Shown here in pieces: positions 9,181 through 17,632 of a stretch of 64,000 bases of DNA. Source of the DNA: Sulfuricella sp. (GTDB lineage Bacteria; Pseudomonadota; Gammaproteobacteria; Burkholderiales; Sulfuricellaceae); the NCBI GenBank assembly GCA_018336195.1, contig JAGXQV010000143.1, forward strand, positions 1-64,000, written 5' to 3'. The notes below the pieces were generated by a model. That model saw nothing but the letters and a program-made list of their open reading frames with translations, ran no database searches and was not told where the DNA came from. Made by a program: the position numbers and the translations under genes. Each line of letters opens with the position of its first letter. Within the stretch, counting starts at the first letter, position 1.

Positions 9181-10380
9181 ATGAATCTGAAAAAGTCCGT
9201 TATTTCCCTTACCGTTGCTCTCTGCTGCCAAGCCGGCCTGACCTATGCCGCCCCCGCAGTTCCGGACACCGCCGCCATGACCAAGACCACCACCGACATG
9301 GCCAAGTCCACTGCCGACTGGGCCAAGTCCTTCTCCGACCCGAAGATGATCGAAGGCATGACCAAGATGGCCGATCCCAAGATGATGACGCAATGGATGA
9401 CCATGATGGCTGATCCCAAGATGATCAACGCCATGATGAAAATGGCCGATCCCAAGATGATGGATCAATGGATGAAAATGGCCACCGATCCGAAAATCAT
9501 GGAATCCATGATGAAAATGGCCGATCCCAAGATGATGAATCAGTGGATGGGCATGATGAGCGATCCCAAGATGATGGCCTCCATGATGAAGATGGTTGAT
9601 CCCAAGCTCATGGAAGGCATGATGAAGATCGCCACCGATCCCAAGATGATGGATTCCATGATGAAAATGGCCGATCCCAAGATGATGGAAGGCTTCATGA
9701 AGATGGCCACCGATCCTAAGATGATGGATTCCATGATGAAAATGGCTGATCCCAAGCTCATGGAAGGCATGATGAAGATGGCCACCGATCCCAAGATGAT
9801 GGATTCCATGATGAAAATGGCCGATCCGCAGTTGATGAACCAGTGGATGGGCATGGCCACCGATCCCAAGATGATGGAAGCCATGATGAAAATGGCCGAT
9901 CCCAAGATGATGAACCAGTGGATGTCCATGGCCACCGATCCCAAGATGATGGACTCCATGATGAAGATGGCCGATCCGGCAATCATGAATTCCTGGATGG
10001 GCATGATGACCGATCCCAAGATGATGGAATCCATGATGGCGATGGTCGATCCTAAGATGATGAATCAGTGGATGGCCATGATGACTGATCCCAAGATGAT
10101 GCAATCCATGATGCAAATGGTTGATCCGAAGATGATGGGCCAATGGATGGGCATCATGACCGATCCGAAGATGATGGATTCCATGATGAAGATGATGGAC
10201 CCCGCCATGATGAGCAACATGATGTTCGCCATGATGTCGATGATGAACATGGGCGTGAAATCGATGGACGACATGAACAAGGGCGTCGCCAAGAGCGCCG
10301 GCTCCATGAGCAAGTCCATGAAACCCAAGGCCAAGGCCAAAGCCAAGCCGGCGGAAGCCAAAGCTGCTGACGCAAAATAA
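9181..10380 (+). CDS. Secreted methionine-rich tandem-repeat protein (DPKMM repeats), unknown function
   Basis: I do not recognise a named family. The 399-residue product has a signal peptide (likely cleavage after LTYA, residue 23), a linker, then 24 tandem units starting DPKMM or a close variant. The units alternate strictly between 12 and 13 residues, so the true period is 25 residues (75 bases). The 13-residue units usually carry Trp (QWM) and the 12-residue ones SMMKM. By hand count about 118 of 399 residues (about 30%) are Met, and no Cys remains after signal cleavage. The tail is rich in Lys, Ala and Pro. Met-rich periplasmic repeats can bind Cu(I)/Ag(I) or scavenge oxidants; that role here is inference. 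GGAAGAG precedes the ATG. Confidence 0.9.
   Translation: MNLKKSVISLTVALCCQAGLTYAAPAVPDTAAMTKTTTDMAKSTADWAKSFSDPKMIEGMTKMADPKMMTQWMTMMADPKMINAMMKMADPKMMDQWMKMATDPKIMESMMKMADPKMMNQWMGMMSDPKMMASMMKMVDPKLMEGMMKIATDPKMMDSMMKMADPKMMEGFMKMATDPKMMDSMMKMADPKLMEGMMKMATDPKMMDSMMKMADPQLMNQWMGMATDPKMMEAMMKMADPKMMNQWMSMATDPKMMDSMMKMADPAIMNSWMGMMTDPKMMESMMAMVDPKMMNQWMAMMTDPKMMQSMMQMVDPKMMGQWMGIMTDPKMMDSMMKMMDPAMMSNMMFAMMSMMNMGVKSMDDMNKGVAKSAGSMSKSMKPKAKAKAKPAEAKAADAK
9337..10197 (+). repeat. Coding tandem repeat, 75-bp period, inside the Met-rich gene
   Basis: Twenty-three complete protein units (residues 53-339) are encoded by tandem DNA of 36- and 39-base half-units, together a 75-base period. GATCCCAAGATGATG recurs at nearly every unit boundary. 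Neighbouring copies are nearly identical in places (for example around 9650-9830), which suggests recent expansion by slippage or unequal recombination. A twenty-fourth, diverged unit follows. Confidence 0.95.
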
Positions 10381-10400
10381 TCAGCTAGTTTGGCAAAATA

Positions 10401-10430
10401 CGGTACTGACGGGTTCGCCCGTCCGTACCG
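10401..10430 (+). other. Intercistronic hairpin with TTCG tetraloop
   Basis: The stem GACGGG/CCCGTC closed by TTCG (10408-10423) is extended by CGGTAC (10401-10406) with GTACCG (10425-10430). There is no T-run, so it is unlikely to be a full terminator. It lies between the Met-rich gene and the DUF302 gene. It may protect the upstream mRNA from 3' decay or set the ratio of the two products; that is inference. Confidence 0.7.
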
Positions 10431-10466
10431 CTGAGCACTTCTCCCGGAACTAGCAAGGATTGAGTC

Positions 10467-11201
10467 ATGCGTAACCTACTCAGCAAACTGTTGCTGCTCG
10501 CCGCGACCATCAGCTTCGCCGCATCGCCGGCCTTGGCCGCCGACGCCCCCAAAGGCGACGCTCCCAAAGCCGCCGAGCAGAAAGCCGACGTCGCCAAGGC
10601 AGATGCACCCAAGGCAGCCGCCGGACAAATGCAACTGCCGTTCTTCACCATGCCGCACGTCCCCAAGAAGGACATCGAGCCCAACACCGTGTCGGAAGGC
10701 ATCTCCAAGGAAGCCAAAACCAAGGCGATCCAGAGCATGATGATGGCCAATCCGCTGTCCATCCGCGACATGATGGGTCTGATGACCTACAAGGTCAAAG
10801 CCAAGCCCGGGGTCAGCTTCGACGATGTGGTCACGTCGATGAAGCTACGCGCCAACTTCCACAATTACAAATACGTGGGGCACAGCCCCATGAGCAAGGA
10901 TGTGGAATCGATCACCGGCAAACCGTCACCGCGCGTCGAAGTCTTCAGCTTCTGCGACTCCGTGGTGGCGCGCCGCCTACTCGACTACGCCCCCGAGTTG
11001 ATTGCCTTCCTGCCCTGCCGTATCGCAGTTCTGGAAGACGCCAAGAAACAAATCTGGCTGATTACCATCGATTGGGATATCTCCTGGGTCGACTACAACC
11101 AGAACCCCAACAAGATGGACGCCGACCTCTACAAAGAAGCCAAACGCATCCGCGAAGTCATGGAAGACATGATGAACGCCGGCGCCAACGGCGACTTGTA
11201 A
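10467..11201 (+). CDS. DUF302-domain secreted protein
   Basis: A 244-residue protein with a signal peptide (about 1-24, cleavage near ALA), an Ala/Lys/Asp-rich linker with repeated 'DAPKA' words (25-55), and a C-terminal DUF302 domain (about 105-220). Recognisable segments are FHNYKYVGHSPMSKDVE, VEVFSFCDSVVARRLLDYAP and FLPCRIAVLED. DUF302 proteins are small alpha/beta domains of unknown biochemical role, often found beside genes for sulfur-compound oxidation. CAAGGA precedes the ATG, and an intrinsic terminator follows. The DUF302 call is from motif recognition. Its place behind TlpA-like and Met-rich genes suggests a shared periplasmic process. Confidence 0.85.
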   Translation: MRNLLSKLLLLAATISFAASPALAADAPKGDAPKAAEQKADVAKADAPKAAAGQMQLPFFTMPHVPKKDIEPNTVSEGISKEAKTKAIQSMMMANPLSIRDMMGLMTYKVKAKPGVSFDDVVTSMKLRANFHNYKYVGHSPMSKDVESITGKPSPRVEVFSFCDSVVARRLLDYAPELIAFLPCRIAVLEDAKKQIWLITIDWDISWVDYNQNPNKMDADLYKEAKRIREVMEDMMNAGANGDL

Positions 11202-11226
11202 GAGTCCGCGACACCTGCCTGATTCA

Positions 11227-11251
11227 AGCCTGCCTTGTGCAGGCTTTTTTT
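11227..11251 (+). terminator. Intrinsic terminator after the DUF302 gene
   Basis: The 7-bp stem AGCCTGC (11227-11233) with GCAGGCT (11239-11245) encloses the loop CTTGT and is followed by T6. It closes the TlpA / Met-rich / DUF302 unit. Confidence 0.92.
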
Positions 11252-11388
11252 CGCCCGCCGCCCGCCCGCCATCCCAGCTATCTCATGTCATTTGCCGCGG
11301 CAATTCGGTATTATTGACCCCCTGTGGAATGCCGGGCTTCCGCATTTCCCGAGCTTCTCCTTATCCGAATTCTGCCAGGACCGCCGCC

Positions 11389-12909
11389 ATGACACTGATC
11401 CGCCAGGAAGACCTGATCGCCAGCGTTGCCGATGCGCTGCAATACATTTCCTACTATCACCCGCTCGATTACATTCAAGCCCTGGGCAAGGCCTACACCC
11501 AGGAAGAATCGCCCGCCGCCAAGGACGCCATCGCTCAGATCCTCACCAATTCACGAATGAGCGCCGAGGGGCGCCGCCCACTCTGCCAGGATACCGGGAT
11601 CGTGGTGGCTTTCGTCAAGATCGGCATGAACGTGCGCTGGGAAGGCGGCCAGAACCTCTCCGACGCGATCAACGAAGGCGTGCGACGCGCTTACCTGCAC
11701 CCCGACAACGTGCTGCGCGCCTCGGTGCTGGCCGACCCGGCCGGTGGACGCAAGAACACCCGCGACAACACCCCGGCGGTAATCCATTACGACCTGGTGC
11801 CCGGCGACAAGGTGGAAATCACCGTTGCCGCCAAGGGCGGCGGTTCGGAAAACAAGTCCAAGTTCGTCATGCTGAATCCTTCCGACTCCATCGTCGAGTG
11901 GGTGATGAAAACCGTGCCGACCATGGGTGCCGGCTGGTGTCCGCCGGGGATACTCGGCATCGGCATCGGCGGCACCGCGGAAAAAGCCATGCTGCTCGCC
12001 AAGGAGTCGCTGATGGATCCCATCGACATCCACGAACTGAAGGCGCGTGGCCCCGCCAGCCGCATCGAGGAATTGCGCCTGGAGCTTTACGACAAAGTCA
12101 ACGCGCTGGGTATCGGTGCGCAGGGCTTGGGTGGACTCACCACCGTGCTCGACGTAAAGATCAAGGATTACCCGACCCACGCCGCCAGCCTGCCGGTGGG
12201 CATGATCCCCAACTGCGCCGCCACCCGCCATATCCATTTCACCCTGGACGGCAGCGGCCCCGCCGTGCTCACCCCGCCGAACCTGGACGACTGGCCCAAG
12301 GTCGATTGGCAGCCCGCCGCCGACGCCCGCCGGGTCAACCTCGACGCCGTCACGCGCGAGGAGGTCACCACCTGGAAACCCGGTGAAACCCTGCTGCTCT
12401 CCGGCAAGCTGCTCACTGGACGCGACGCCGCCCACAAGCGCATCGCCGACCTCATCGCGAAAGGCGAACCGCTGCCGGTGGACTTCACCGGACGCTTCAT
12501 CTACTACGTCGGCCCGGTCGATCCGGTACGCGATGAAGTGGTCGGCCCCGCCGGCCCCACTACCGCCACTCGGATGGACAAATTCACCGACATGATGCTG
12601 GGAAAAACCGGCCTGATCGGCATGATCGGCAAGGGCGAACGCGGCCCCGCCACCATCGCGAGCATCAAGAGCCATCGCGCGGTCTACCTGATGGCGGTGG
12701 GCGGCGCCGCCTACCTGGTCGCCAAGGCGATCAAGGCTTCAAAGGTGCTGGCGTTCCCCGAACTGGGCATGGAAGCCATCTATGAATTTACCGTGGAAAA
12801 CATGCCGGTCACGGTGGCCGTCGATAGCCAGGGCGAATCGGTGCATGAATCCGGTCCCAAGGAATGGCGCATGAAGATCGGCAAAATCACCCTCGCCGCA
12901 AAAGCCTAG
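11389..12909 (+). CDS. fumA: Class I (iron-sulfur) fumarate hydratase
   Basis: Catalyses reversible hydration of fumarate to L-malate in the TCA cycle using an oxygen-sensitive 4Fe-4S cluster. The single chain holds both the alpha part (TtdA-like) and beta part (TtdB-like). Three candidate cluster cysteines are visible: CQDTG (Cys66), GAGWCPPG (Cys184) and NCAATRH (Cys276). The 506-residue length fits the FumA/FumB class. I place the start at 11389, after CCAGGA; an upstream in-frame ATG at 11314 would add 25 residues unlike the family. It is followed after three bases by an alpha/beta hydrolase gene, so the two are probably co-transcribed. Confidence 0.93.
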   Translation: MTLIRQEDLIASVADALQYISYYHPLDYIQALGKAYTQEESPAAKDAIAQILTNSRMSAEGRRPLCQDTGIVVAFVKIGMNVRWEGGQNLSDAINEGVRRAYLHPDNVLRASVLADPAGGRKNTRDNTPAVIHYDLVPGDKVEITVAAKGGGSENKSKFVMLNPSDSIVEWVMKTVPTMGAGWCPPGILGIGIGGTAEKAMLLAKESLMDPIDIHELKARGPASRIEELRLELYDKVNALGIGAQGLGGLTTVLDVKIKDYPTHAASLPVGMIPNCAATRHIHFTLDGSGPAVLTPPNLDDWPKVDWQPAADARRVNLDAVTREEVTTWKPGETLLLSGKLLTGRDAAHKRIADLIAKGEPLPVDFTGRFIYYVGPVDPVRDEVVGPAGPTTATRMDKFTDMMLGKTGLIGMIGKGERGPATIASIKSHRAVYLMAVGGAAYLVAKAIKASKVLAFPELGMEAIYEFTVENMPVTVAVDSQGESVHESGPKEWRMKIGKITLAAKA

Positions 12910-12912
12910 CGG

Positions 12913-13755
12913 ATGGAAAACGCGCTCAAGGACACCCTGCAACTCCCCGCCCAGACGGTTTTCTACCGCCTCCTGCGGCGCCCCGCCCTACCGTCGCGCC
13001 GCCTCCTGTTGCTCCACGGCGGCGGGGTGGCGGGCAAGCTCACCTGGGGAGGAATCCTCCCCCACCTCGAACACTGGGACGAAATCCTGGTTCCCGACCT
13101 GCGCGGCGGCGGCAAGACCCACTACCCCGACCACCACGACCATAATTTCGTCGCCGAGGAGGTGGTCGGCGACCTCGAAGCCCTGCTCGACCATCTCGGC
13201 TGGACGGAATTCGACCTCGGCGGCTACTCCTTCGGCGGTCTGATCGCCATGCTCCTCAAGACCGTGCGCCCGGCGGCGGTGGGCAGCACCTACCTGCTTG
13301 AACCGGCCCTGTTCGGCAAGATGAGCGACGCCGAAACCGTAGCCAGCCGCGAACTGATGCTCCACGCCGCCAAGCGTCTGCGCCAACTGGAATACGTCGA
13401 CGAAGGACTGCAACTGTTTCTCGATGCGGTCGCGCCGAATCGCAACCGTGGCTCGAAAAACGAGGAAATCGTCCGCGGCCGCCTTGCCCACCGCCCGGCG
13501 GGACTGGCCTGCGCCATCGAATGCGTGTTCGAGGCGAGCCGTCGCCTCGACCGCCGCGCCCTGGTAACCGCCCAGCACGACGTCAGCGCCTTCATCGGCG
13601 AACGCTCCCACCCCGAAGTCTATCGCCTCTGCCAGGACATCGCCGCCTCCCGCGACGACTGGCACTGCCACCTCATCCAGGGTGCCGACCACGCCCTGCC
13701 CTTCCAGAAACCGGAAGCCATCGCGGCATTGATTAATGCCACCCGCGGCATTTGA
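12913..13755 (+). CDS. Alpha/beta-fold hydrolase
   Basis: A 280-residue alpha/beta hydrolase with the oxyanion strand LLLLHGGGVAGK (31-42), the nucleophile elbow GYSFGG (Ser106) and the catalytic His in GADHALPF (His260). The acid residue should lie in the stretch before it. No signal peptide is seen, so it is cytoplasmic. The substrate cannot be deduced; serine esterases, lipases and C-C hydrolases all share this architecture. Its ATG is three bases after the fumarase stop, which indicates one transcript, but a metabolic link to fumarase is not evident. Confidence 0.82.
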   Translation: MENALKDTLQLPAQTVFYRLLRRPALPSRRLLLLHGGGVAGKLTWGGILPHLEHWDEILVPDLRGGGKTHYPDHHDHNFVAEEVVGDLEALLDHLGWTEFDLGGYSFGGLIAMLLKTVRPAAVGSTYLLEPALFGKMSDAETVASRELMLHAAKRLRQLEYVDEGLQLFLDAVAPNRNRGSKNEEIVRGRLAHRPAGLACAIECVFEASRRLDRRALVTAQHDVSAFIGERSHPEVYRLCQDIAASRDDWHCHLIQGADHALPFQKPEAIAALINATRGI

Positions 13756-13914
13756 TTGTTGGCGATGGGCGTAGCGAAGCCCAACATCCATGCCTTGCGC
13801 TTCTCAGAAGGCTGAAAAACGCCCCGAAACAAATATGACTTCCAATTAATATTAATTCAATATAATCTCCTCCATAGGCATTAATTTCAATTAATATTAA
13901 TCAAAAGTCATACC
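13756..13914. promoter_or_regulatory. AT-rich promoter/operator region with 14-bp direct repeat and REP-like palindrome
   Basis: This gap begins with a REP-like inverted repeat (13757-13786; GATGGGCG...GAAGCCCAAC), then becomes sharply AT-rich. CAATTAATATTAAT occurs twice in identical form, at 13843-13856 and 13888-13901, 45 bases apart, immediately before the two-ATPase cassette. The paired identical sites look like operator copies; no regulator is encoded next to them. Confidence 0.55.
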
Positions 13915-15063
13915 ATGCAAAAGGTGCGCGATGGCTTTATGTTCCGCAGTCTGGAAACCGAACGCACGCGGAACACCCTCGCGGAGGGACGCAGCGTGTT
14001 GATCGTCGGATTGCGGCGTATTGGTAAAACCTGGCTGATGGGCGAAGTCGGCGCCCGTCTGGAAAACAGTGGACGTGAAGTAATCTGGCTGGATGTGCAA
14101 GACCTGCCCGAACCGGGACATTTTTACCTGGAATTGCTGGGCGCGCTGCCGAAGGGCTGGCGCGAGAGATTGATTAGCGCAATCGCCCACACTCGCACCA
14201 TGCCGACCCGCTTGTTGAACGGCATCCGCGAACACATCGGAAAGTTCTCGGTCGCCGGCCAAGGAGCGGAATTTCGCCAGGGATTGGCCGACTACGCCGG
14301 GCCACTCTCCTCCGCCATCGAAGAAATCATTGCGCAAGGTGGGCCATTACCCATCCTGGTAATCGACGAGTTACCGTTTTTCCTGGAAAACCTGCTGGAA
14401 CGCGGCTACCCCGCCGAAGAAATCCGCCGCTTGCTCGCCACCCTGCGGTCTTGGCGCGAAAAGGGCCTGCCGATGTTGATAGGCGGTTCGATCAGTCTGG
14501 AGCACCTCCTGGAAAGCATACAAGTGCCCCGCACCGTACTCGGCGGGCTAAAACCCATCCGCGTCCACCCCTTCACCCTCGACGAAGCGCGTCAATTCCT
14601 GCTCGCGCAAGCCTCTGAACACGCCCGGACCATGCTCGACGAAGCAAGCTGCGACCTGATTCTGGAGCACATTCCCGATCACATCCCCTTCCTGCTCCGG
14701 GTCGTACTCGACAATTTCCATGCCGTCCATGTCCAGAAGGAACTCGAAGCCTTTCTCGCCAACGACGTATTACCTGAAATCCACCGCAGCTTTTTCACCC
14801 AATTCGACGAACGCCTGAGTTTGCGCTTCGATGAAAGCGAACAACAAATGGTCAAGCGCCTCCTCGACTACCTGTGCAAGACGGGCGAAGCCAGCCTGAC
14901 CGATTTCGAAAACCTGCCCTTGCCCCACCCCGGAAAACTCGGCGCGGTGCTCGCCAAAATGCAACTCGACGATTTCGTAATGGAGACACCGCAAATGCGT
15001 TACCGTTTCTCTCTCGAACTGCTCAGGCGCTGGTGGTGCGGACGCAGGGGAATCAAGGCATGA
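13915..15063 (+). CDS. P-loop ATPase with winged-helix C-terminus (archaeal-type ATPase family), unknown role
   Basis: A 382-residue protein with Walker A GLRRIGKTW (32-40) and Walker B LPILVIDE (Asp151-Glu152). An AAA-type core is followed by a winged-helix-like C-terminus ending 'MRYRFSLELLRRWW'. This layout matches the PF01637/STAND-related ATPases that act as nucleotide switches. No effector domain (nuclease, protease, TIR) is visible. The stop codon overlaps the next start (ATGA at 15060-15063), so the two ATPases are translationally coupled. The preceding region carries two identical AT-rich 14-mers. A defence, toxin-control or plasmid-like origin is possible but unproven. Confidence 0.8.
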   Translation: MQKVRDGFMFRSLETERTRNTLAEGRSVLIVGLRRIGKTWLMGEVGARLENSGREVIWLDVQDLPEPGHFYLELLGALPKGWRERLISAIAHTRTMPTRLLNGIREHIGKFSVAGQGAEFRQGLADYAGPLSSAIEEIIAQGGPLPILVIDELPFFLENLLERGYPAEEIRRLLATLRSWREKGLPMLIGGSISLEHLLESIQVPRTVLGGLKPIRVHPFTLDEARQFLLAQASEHARTMLDEASCDLILEHIPDHIPFLLRVVLDNFHAVHVQKELEAFLANDVLPEIHRSFFTQFDERLSLRFDESEQQMVKRLLDYLCKTGEASLTDFENLPLPHPGKLGAVLAKMQLDDFVMETPQMRYRFSLELLRRWWCGRRGIKA

Positions 15064-17621
15064 ACAACCCCAACTGGATCGCCCGTTTCAATCCTTACCA
15101 GATGGCGCCGGAGACCGTGCGGGCGCTCGCCGTTGGGCGCGAAGCCTTGCTGGATCAGGTGCTCGGCGATATCCGCGCGCGCCTCGACGGCAAGGTGCCA
15201 GATCGCCACCTGCTGCTCACCGGCCCGCGCGGCGCGGGAAAATCCTATTTCCTGCGCCTGCTGGAAATCGAATTCGCCGAAAATTTCAGCGGCACCGCCA
15301 CCTTCGTCCTGCTCCCCGAGGAACAGCCCAATTTGTTCGGCGTTGCCAACTTGGTTGCCAACATCCTCGAACGGCTCGGCGACATCCCGGAAAGCGGCCT
15401 CACCAGCACCTGGGAAGAAGACGGCGAGGAAACCACCCAAGCCCTGAGACGGCTCATGGCGCGCTGGCAGACACTACATCCCGAAGCGCGGCTGCTGGTG
15501 ATCGGCGTGGAAAATTTCGATGTCGTGCTGCGCGCCGCGTTTCCCGACAAGGCCCGCGAATCGGTGCTGCGCAAAATCCTGCAAAATGAGCCGCGCCTGA
15601 TGCTGGTCGCCACCACTCTCGACGACGCCTTCGACAACGACAGCGGCAAGCGCCTCTTCCGCAATTTCGTCCACCTCCACCTCGCCCCGTGGACGCCCGA
15701 CGAACACACCACCTACCTGGACAAGCGTGCCGAACTGGCGAAACGCCAATCCACCAGTGCCATGCGCGGCAAAATTCGCGCCTATGCCCGCTTTACCGGC
15801 GGCAGCCCGCGCATCGGCGCAGCACTGGCCGATTTGCTGCTGGAAGAAACCGACCTCCACGGCGCGGCGGTCAACCTGCAAACCCTGGTGGACGACCTTA
15901 CCGACTATTACCGCAACCTCTGGGAACGGGTTCCCCCCAACAGTCGCAAACTCCTCGACGCCCTGATCCGCCAGGGCGAACCGTGCTCGCAAAGCGCCCT
16001 CGCGGCGCGGGTCCAGGCCCAGCAGAACCAGATATCCCGCGCCTTCCAATGGCTGCGCGACATGGGCTACGTGCGCGAAATCGCCGAAAAGACCAAGGGC
16101 CGCGACAAGCTCTACCAAGTCGGCGACCGCCTGTTCGTGCAATTCTACCGGATGCGTTACATCCACCCCGGCGCCCCCACGCCGCTGGTCGCGATGTCCG
16201 ACCTACTCGCCGACCTCTACGATTCCCAGGAAAAACTCGACGTGGCGCGCAAGCTCATGACCGACGGCCATGCCGACGATGCCTATTTTTTGAACTGTCT
16301 GGGGCTAAGGGATTTCGCGGTGGATGAACGCAAGTTGCCGGCGGGGAGCCGGACGCCGGAACGGGTGGCGGCGTTGCACGAGTTGCTGGTGTTGAAGTCA
16401 GTGGGCGGGATGACGATATCCGAAAACATGGCCTTCTTCACCGGCCTGCTCGACCAATGCAAGGACGATGCTTCCTTGCAGCGTGCCTACGATGATTTGC
16501 TGGCGGCGTTGGCGGCACGGATTCCCCATGGGAGCACCGCCGAAATTGGAGCAGAGTTGGTAGCAGATCTAGATAGGACTGACCTTATTGCTTGGCCGCA
16601 AAAAATGTTTATTGCGCATTTTATGGCTACCGCTCCGCGTACAGAGCGATGGGACGAGGGGGGGGAATTACTGGGGCATACTCTGGATGTGATTCGCAAA
16701 GTCGAGACTGCACTTGGCGCTGGCGCAAATAACAAGAAAATGCTGCCCAATCGGGAACCACTATACCTTCCTTTCGTAGCCCAAATAATCTGGTTTGTAA
16801 TCCTTGAGGAAGGCGGGGCAAAAAACGCTATTGACTTGACACAAAAGGTCGAACCAGCGCTTCGTGAACAATTGGGGAAAGAGACGCTGCTGCAAGCAAC
16901 CTCGCTTGGATTGCCAAAGTATTTTGAAACCCAACAAGTCTTTGTCAAGGAAGCCATCCTCTACTGGCGAACTTTTGGCAATGAGCGGCTAGCCGTTGAA
17001 TGTCTTGATTATCTTGGCATCGAATTGATCCGTCATAGTTGCTTTGAAGATGCGATCACGGTATTTCAGGAAGTTTTGTCACTGTGTAAGGAGACGAACT
17101 CAGTGCTTCTGGTGCCGCTTGCCGCTGGCTCTATTGCGTATTCCCACTTACTGCTTGACGAAACTGACAAGGCTTGGGGTGTCGCCGATACTCTTCAATG
17201 GAGAAAAAGCAACCATTTCTTCATTGCGGTACTCACCATGGCGAGCGCCATTCCTCGATGCGCCAGCATAAACAGCCCCGCCCAGGCGTTTTCCGTTGCG
17301 ATGTCGTTATTGGAAGGACTGGCTGCTCGTCGTAACCGCTTTGCCCACATCGAAGTTCTAAGAGGAATCTTTGTGGTTTTCTTGCGCCTTCAACTAGCCA
17401 TCCCTCTCTTCCGCGACATCCTCGCGGAAGCCACCACCATATTCGGCGAGCCGTTCGCCCCGCTGGCGCGGGTTTTCACAGCAGCACTAGACTATCTGCA
17501 ACAAGGCGCCGTACGCGAAGACTGGCTGGCACGCCAGGATCCGGATTTGGCGACCACGGTGCGCGCCATCCTTGAAGAATCCGGCTTGGTCGGGGAGCGC
17601 TTGGCGGACTATCCGCTTTAG
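15060..17621 (+). CDS. Large STAND-like ATPase with wHTH and helical-repeat C-terminal half, unknown role
   Basis: An 853-residue protein. The N-terminal AAA/STAND module has Walker A GPRGAGKS (55-62) and a Walker B-like strand LLVIGVENFD near residue 145 (IGVEN instead of the usual acidic pair). A winged helix follows (about 300-375, 'SQSALAARVQAQQNQISRAF'). The C-terminal half is all-helical and TPR-like, as in STAND sensors. I start it at the ATG overlapping the previous stop; upstream in-frame sequence is only shadow. From about 16550 to 17400 the DNA becomes clearly less GC-rich than the ATPase part, as if the sensor half had a different origin. No effector is recognised; the partner ATPase upstream is the obvious interactor. 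Confidence 0.8.
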   Translation: MNNPNWIARFNPYQMAPETVRALAVGREALLDQVLGDIRARLDGKVPDRHLLLTGPRGAGKSYFLRLLEIEFAENFSGTATFVLLPEEQPNLFGVANLVANILERLGDIPESGLTSTWEEDGEETTQALRRLMARWQTLHPEARLLVIGVENFDVVLRAAFPDKARESVLRKILQNEPRLMLVATTLDDAFDNDSGKRLFRNFVHLHLAPWTPDEHTTYLDKRAELAKRQSTSAMRGKIRAYARFTGGSPRIGAALADLLLEETDLHGAAVNLQTLVDDLTDYYRNLWERVPPNSRKLLDALIRQGEPCSQSALAARVQAQQNQISRAFQWLRDMGYVREIAEKTKGRDKLYQVGDRLFVQFYRMRYIHPGAPTPLVAMSDLLADLYDSQEKLDVARKLMTDGHADDAYFLNCLGLRDFAVDERKLPAGSRTPERVAALHELLVLKSVGGMTISENMAFFTGLLDQCKDDASLQRAYDDLLAALAARIPHGSTAEIGAELVADLDRTDLIAWPQKMFIAHFMATAPRTERWDEGGELLGHTLDVIRKVETALGAGANNKKMLPNREPLYLPFVAQIIWFVILEEGGAKNAIDLTQKVEPALREQLGKETLLQATSLGLPKYFETQQVFVKEAILYWRTFGNERLAVECLDYLGIELIRHSCFEDAITVFQEVLSLCKETNSVLLVPLAAGSIAYSHLLLDETDKAWGVADTLQWRKSNHFFIAVLTMASAIPRCASINSPAQAFSVAMSLLEGLAARRNRFAHIEVLRGIFVVFLRLQLAIPLFRDILAEATTIFGEPFAPLARVFTAALDYLQQGAVREDWLARQDPDLATTVRAILEESGLVGERLADYPL

Positions 17622-17632
17622 CCCGGCACGCC

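Noticed and set aside
9112-10143. A His-rich minus-strand frame (HHLGIGHFHHG repeats) opposite the Met-rich gene
   Set aside because: The His pattern is the exact antisense of the ATGATG-rich repeats. The plus-strand protein has a signal peptide and ribosome-binding site; the minus frame has neither.
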